A stretch of 64,000 nucleotides of DNA from Liolophura sinensis (taxonomy: Eukaryota > Mollusca > Polyplacophora > Chitonida > Chitonidae), in assembly GCF_032854445.1 (NCBI RefSeq), contig NC_088301.1, positions 6,556,044 to 6,620,043 of the forward strand, in the 5' to 3' direction. The position numbers and the translations under genes are program-made. Of the stretch, positions 62,201 to 64,000 are shown piece by piece. Within the stretch, counting starts at the first letter, position 1. Each line of letters opens with the position of its first letter. Below the pieces are notes generated by a model that saw only the letters and a program-made list of their open reading frames with translations, was not told where the DNA came from and searched no databases.

Positions 62201-63561
62201 CATAAGCCTCTCCATTTCTCCAGCACCCACCCATCTGACCTGGCTTATAAGCCTCCCCATTTCCCCAGGCACCACACCCATCTGACCTGGCTAATAAGCC
62301 TCTCCATTTCCCCAGCCCCCCACCCTATCTGTCATGGCTTATAAGCCTCTCCACTTTCCCCATCACCCCACCCATCTGATCTGGCTCATAAACCTCTCCA
62401 TTTCCCCAGCCCCCCCCCCCCCCCCACCCCACCTATCTGTCATGGCTTATATGGTGATATTTTTGTGAACGGTTTCTTTTCCTGGTGTGAGCAGGCAGAC
62501 TTCAACATTGGTTTTAATTTTTAATTTTCTAAATAATCTCTAGATTAAAGAGAATTGAGACAAATTGGTCACAACTTGGAACCACCAGGATTGTAAGAAA
62601 ACCATTACCTGTGTAGTCTATTCCGAACCACCAGGATTGTAAGAAAACTATTACCCATCTAGGCTGTTTTGAACCACCAGGATTGTAGGAAAACCATTAC
62701 CTGTGTAATGTGTTCTGAACCACCAGGATTGTAAGAAAACCATTACCTGTGTAATCTGTTCTGAACCCAACAGGGTTTTAAGAAAACCATTACCTGTGTA
62801 ATCTGTTTTGAACCACCAGGATTTTAAGAAAACCATTACCTGTGTAGTCTATTCTGAACCACCAGGATTGAAAGAAAACTATAACCCGTCTAGTCTGTTT
62901 TGAACCACCAGGATTGTAGGAAAACCATTACCTGTGTAATCTGTTCTGAACCACCAGGATTGTAGGAAAACCATTACCTGTGTAATCTGTTCTGAACACC
63001 TGTGTAATCTGTTCCTGGATAGCAGGATTGTAAGAAAACCATTACCTGTGTAGTCTATTCTGAACCACCAGGATTGTAAGAAAACCATTACCTGTGTAAT
63101 CTGTTCTGAACCACCAGGATTGTAAGAAAACCATTACCTGTGTAATCTGTTCTGGACCACCAGGATTGTAAGAAAACCATTACCTGTGTAATCTGTTTTG
63201 AACCACCAGGATTGTAAGAAAACCATTACCTGTGTAATCTGTTCTGTAATCTGTTCACCGATATTGTAAGAAACCCATTACCTGTGTGCATGTAGTCTAT
63301 TCTGAAAAAAAAATATGGAAATCACTAATACATTTTGGAATTTAGTTGTTGAACAGTAGAGTGACATACTGGAAATCCAGTGCAGTAAAAGTACCCAAAT
63401 CAATAATTAAAACATGTAATGTTTCTTGTTTTCCCCCCCAGGGCAAGGCCTTCACAGCCGTGGAACCTGGCACTGCACTGAACGACCTCTGTGTGTTCCA
63501 CAACACAGGCTTACTGTTCATGGCTAACGAGGCACCCAAAGTCTTAGCCTATTACATACCC
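50288..63561 (+). CDS. NOL10: Nucleolar protein 10, N-terminal WD40 half; continues past right edge
   Basis: Nucleolar WD40 protein (yeast Enp2) of the small-subunit processome, acting in 18S rRNA and 40S maturation. Exons: 50288-50353, 52683-52728, 53986-54084, 54645-54760, 55264-55400, 55720-55785, 56128-56188, 58509-58594, 58898-58976, 60596-60741, 63442-63561. Family motifs: MQVSNPNNVKIYNLSAGKSL, DVRRRIQLLQDFEMPTV, GTYKPRVRCYDL, SSEIYRLNLEQGRFL, GQVECWDPRTRTRAGVLDCA, SDKPMLVKDHQYGLPIKSI. About 340 of the roughly 690 residues are present; the basic C-terminal half lies beyond the window. Exon 60596-60741 does not read through as given. An extra T at 60608 creates a TGA after ILQY, and an extra C at 60681 restores the frame of the rest (QESQDLVLSNRILKIWNRHT). 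Without these two bases the exon is 144 nt, which fits the phase-0 sites on both sides. The error or mutation is therefore local. Confidence 0.93.
50414..51935. mobile_element. MITE family A copy carrying nested elements
   Basis: Left arm from TAGCCCAGG with CGGATAGTCATGATTACTGC and AAAATTTCGGAAAACA; right arm with GATCATCCCAAAGGTAAATA, then CTTTTGGGATGACC and GTTTCTGAAATTTTACTAT. These match the arms of the copies at 11754 and 32168. A second palindrome (50543-51517) sits inside, and a third (50590-51479) inside that. It begins 60 bp past the NOL10 exon 1 donor. Confidence 0.6.
50590..51479. mobile_element. TIR element with 12-bp ends TAGCATTCCCAC
   Basis: TAGCATTCCCAC at 50590-50601 and GTGGGAATGCTA at 51468-51479 are perfect inverted ends; the outer TA may be the target duplication, as in Tc1/mariner. 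About 890 bp with a (GA)n run near 51094. No transposase frame. Confidence 0.65.
52903..53078 (+). mobile_element. SINE type 1, 5'-truncated, fused to a minisatellite
   Basis: Starts at GTGCAGTCTGGCTTCCTCTC and runs to TAAAACACCAATCAAATAAA then TACATAAATATAC, where the 48-bp tandem array begins. In the NOL10 intron 52729-53985. Confidence 0.75.
53079..53462 (+). repeat. 48-bp minisatellite starting at a SINE tail
   Basis: About eight units of ATACAGATGTTCTACCATAC then TCCCACACTTTTGCATTACT then GATATAAT. It begins directly in the A/T-rich tail of the SINE before it. Both strands are partly open, without coding signal. Confidence 0.85.
56950..57320 (+). repeat. Degenerate tandem repeat in NOL10 intron
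   Basis: Units built on TTTTTTTTAAGCTCCTGTAT then AATGGGTGCTCATACATG and GAAGGTTAAG recur four or five times with unequal lengths. NOL10 intron 56189-58508; nothing else seen in this intron. Confidence 0.6.
58959..60478 (+). repeat. 53-bp minisatellite that includes the NOL10 exon end and its 5' splice site
   Basis: About 28 tandem units of 53 bp, of form GGGGGACCAGTATGGGACAT then GTAAGTTATGTGATCT then TATAGTTAGCATTGCCT. The first unit begins inside coding exon 58898-58976: its last bases GGACCAGTACTGGACAT plus the donor GTAAGT are the template. Most units keep GACAT|GTAAGT. The last units, from about 60290, are degraded. Using any copied donor would read a TAG in the first unit. Confidence 0.9.
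60596..60741 (+). other. NOL10: NOL10 exon with two single-base frameshifts
   Basis: Three frames in turn encode NOL10 homology: residues ILQY (60596-60607), then DIRSDKPMLV to SIAF (60609-60680), then QESQDLVLSN onward (60682-60741). The switches need one base removed at 60608 and one at 60681 or 60682. Compared with the vertebrate protein, two codons also appear to be missing after LVLS. Likely an assembly consensus error next to a large repeat, or less likely a real mutation. Confidence 0.75.
61125..61356 (+). repeat. 30-bp minisatellite
   Basis: About eight units of CAACAGACAACCCTCTTTGATAGGGCTTTC with few changes. As 30 is a multiple of three, all six frames show periodic peptides; there are no splice sites or homology to suggest coding. 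It lies in the NOL10 intron 60742-63441. Confidence 0.9.
61388..62450 (+). repeat. 46-bp minisatellite, CTTATAAGCCTCTCCATTTCC type
   Basis: More than 20 units of a 46-bp repeat, CTTATAAGCCTCTCCATTTC then CCCAGCACCCCACCCATCTG then ACCTGG, with some shortened units near 61740 and a C-run near 62408. Intronic in NOL10, no gene seen. Confidence 0.9.
62573..63310 (+). repeat. 46-bp minisatellite, GAACCACCAGGATTGTAAGA type
   Basis: About 15 units of GAACCACCAGGATTGTAAGA then AAACCATTACCTGTGTAATC then TGTTCT, a third array in the same NOL10 intron. It is unrelated in sequence to the preceding array but has the same 46-bp period. Confidence 0.9.
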
Positions 63562-64000
63562 GTAAGTAGTTGTCATCATCACAGTAGCCGTGCTGATATT
63601 GTGAGAGACTGGAAAAAATGCATGTGGTCTTGCCAATGTGGAAGGTTTTTGCGTTATAGGCGATGTTAATATTATATTGTTATATATGGGCAAGCTGATA
63701 CAAAAAAAATCCAAAATGGAATAAAAATAAAATTGAAAATCCTACTTTTTACTTGTATTTTGTGTGATGTTGATGTTTTATGATATTCCTGTTTTTCAAG
63801 GCTTTACAGTTATGTAAATATGTCGTTAAAAGGAAAAAAAATTGCTGAGGTAGTTCACATTTTGCAGTGTTGATGATTTTCAAGTTTTATTTCTATACCC
63901 TCTTTTGACATTGAGAAAAGATTTATTCTGCACGTAAAACAACGATTTAAATTGGTGTTCCCTTGGCTCTCATTTGAATTAACATGTATATTGAGGGTGG

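Noticed and set aside
1-64000. CRISPR array or bacterial operon among the tandem repeats
   Set aside because: Repeats are contiguous without unique spacers, and all genes are intron-bearing animal genes.

Overview
This window is animal nuclear DNA, most likely from a mollusc (bivalve or gastropod) or a related lophotrochozoan. The genes have many short GT-AG exons in AT-rich introns. The proteins are readily recognisable metazoan families. The dispersed repeats are tRNA-headed SINEs of types I associate with mollusc genomes. The species cannot be fixed from sequence alone.

Six protein genes were reconstructed by joining exons with consistent splice phase. (1) CFAP57/WDR65, minus strand, about 11.2 kb down to the left edge: 16 coding exons, about 1,101 residues, missing its C-terminal end. 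(2) ALKBH7, plus, 11377-17371, four exons, 254 aa. (3) NDUFB6, plus, 19328-25062, four exons, 186 aa. (4) A minus-strand transcript, 31500-29910, that carries an unrecognised 55-residue single-pass membrane smORF across one intron, followed 83 nt later by an intronless CRCP/RPC9 (RNA polymerase III subunit) coding region. (5) LMBRD2, plus, 33597-45149, 13 coding exons including a 21-nt microexon, 720 aa. (6) NOL10, plus, from 50288 past the right edge: 11 exons covering the N-terminal WD40 half.

The layout has two head-to-head pairs that probably share promoters. CFAP57/ALKBH7 has an RFX X-box and an ETS site between the genes. smORF-CRCP/LMBRD2 has an ETS site and a full CRE. NDUFB6 has a YY1-type AAGATGGCGG over its start codon. 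The genes do not form one pathway: they cover the ciliary axoneme, mitochondrial dioxygenase and complex I, Pol III, a membrane signalling regulator and ribosome biogenesis.

The rest is repeats: tRNA-derived SINEs with perfect 12-bp target duplications, several families of long-inverted-repeat MITEs (one with a perfect 9-bp target duplication, one locus nested three deep), and many minisatellites. The most unusual items are the candidate dicistronic smORF-CRCP message, and a minisatellite of about 28 units in NOL10 whose repeat unit copies the end of a coding exon together with its 5' splice site. That array lies just upstream of an exon that carries two compensating single-base frameshifts.
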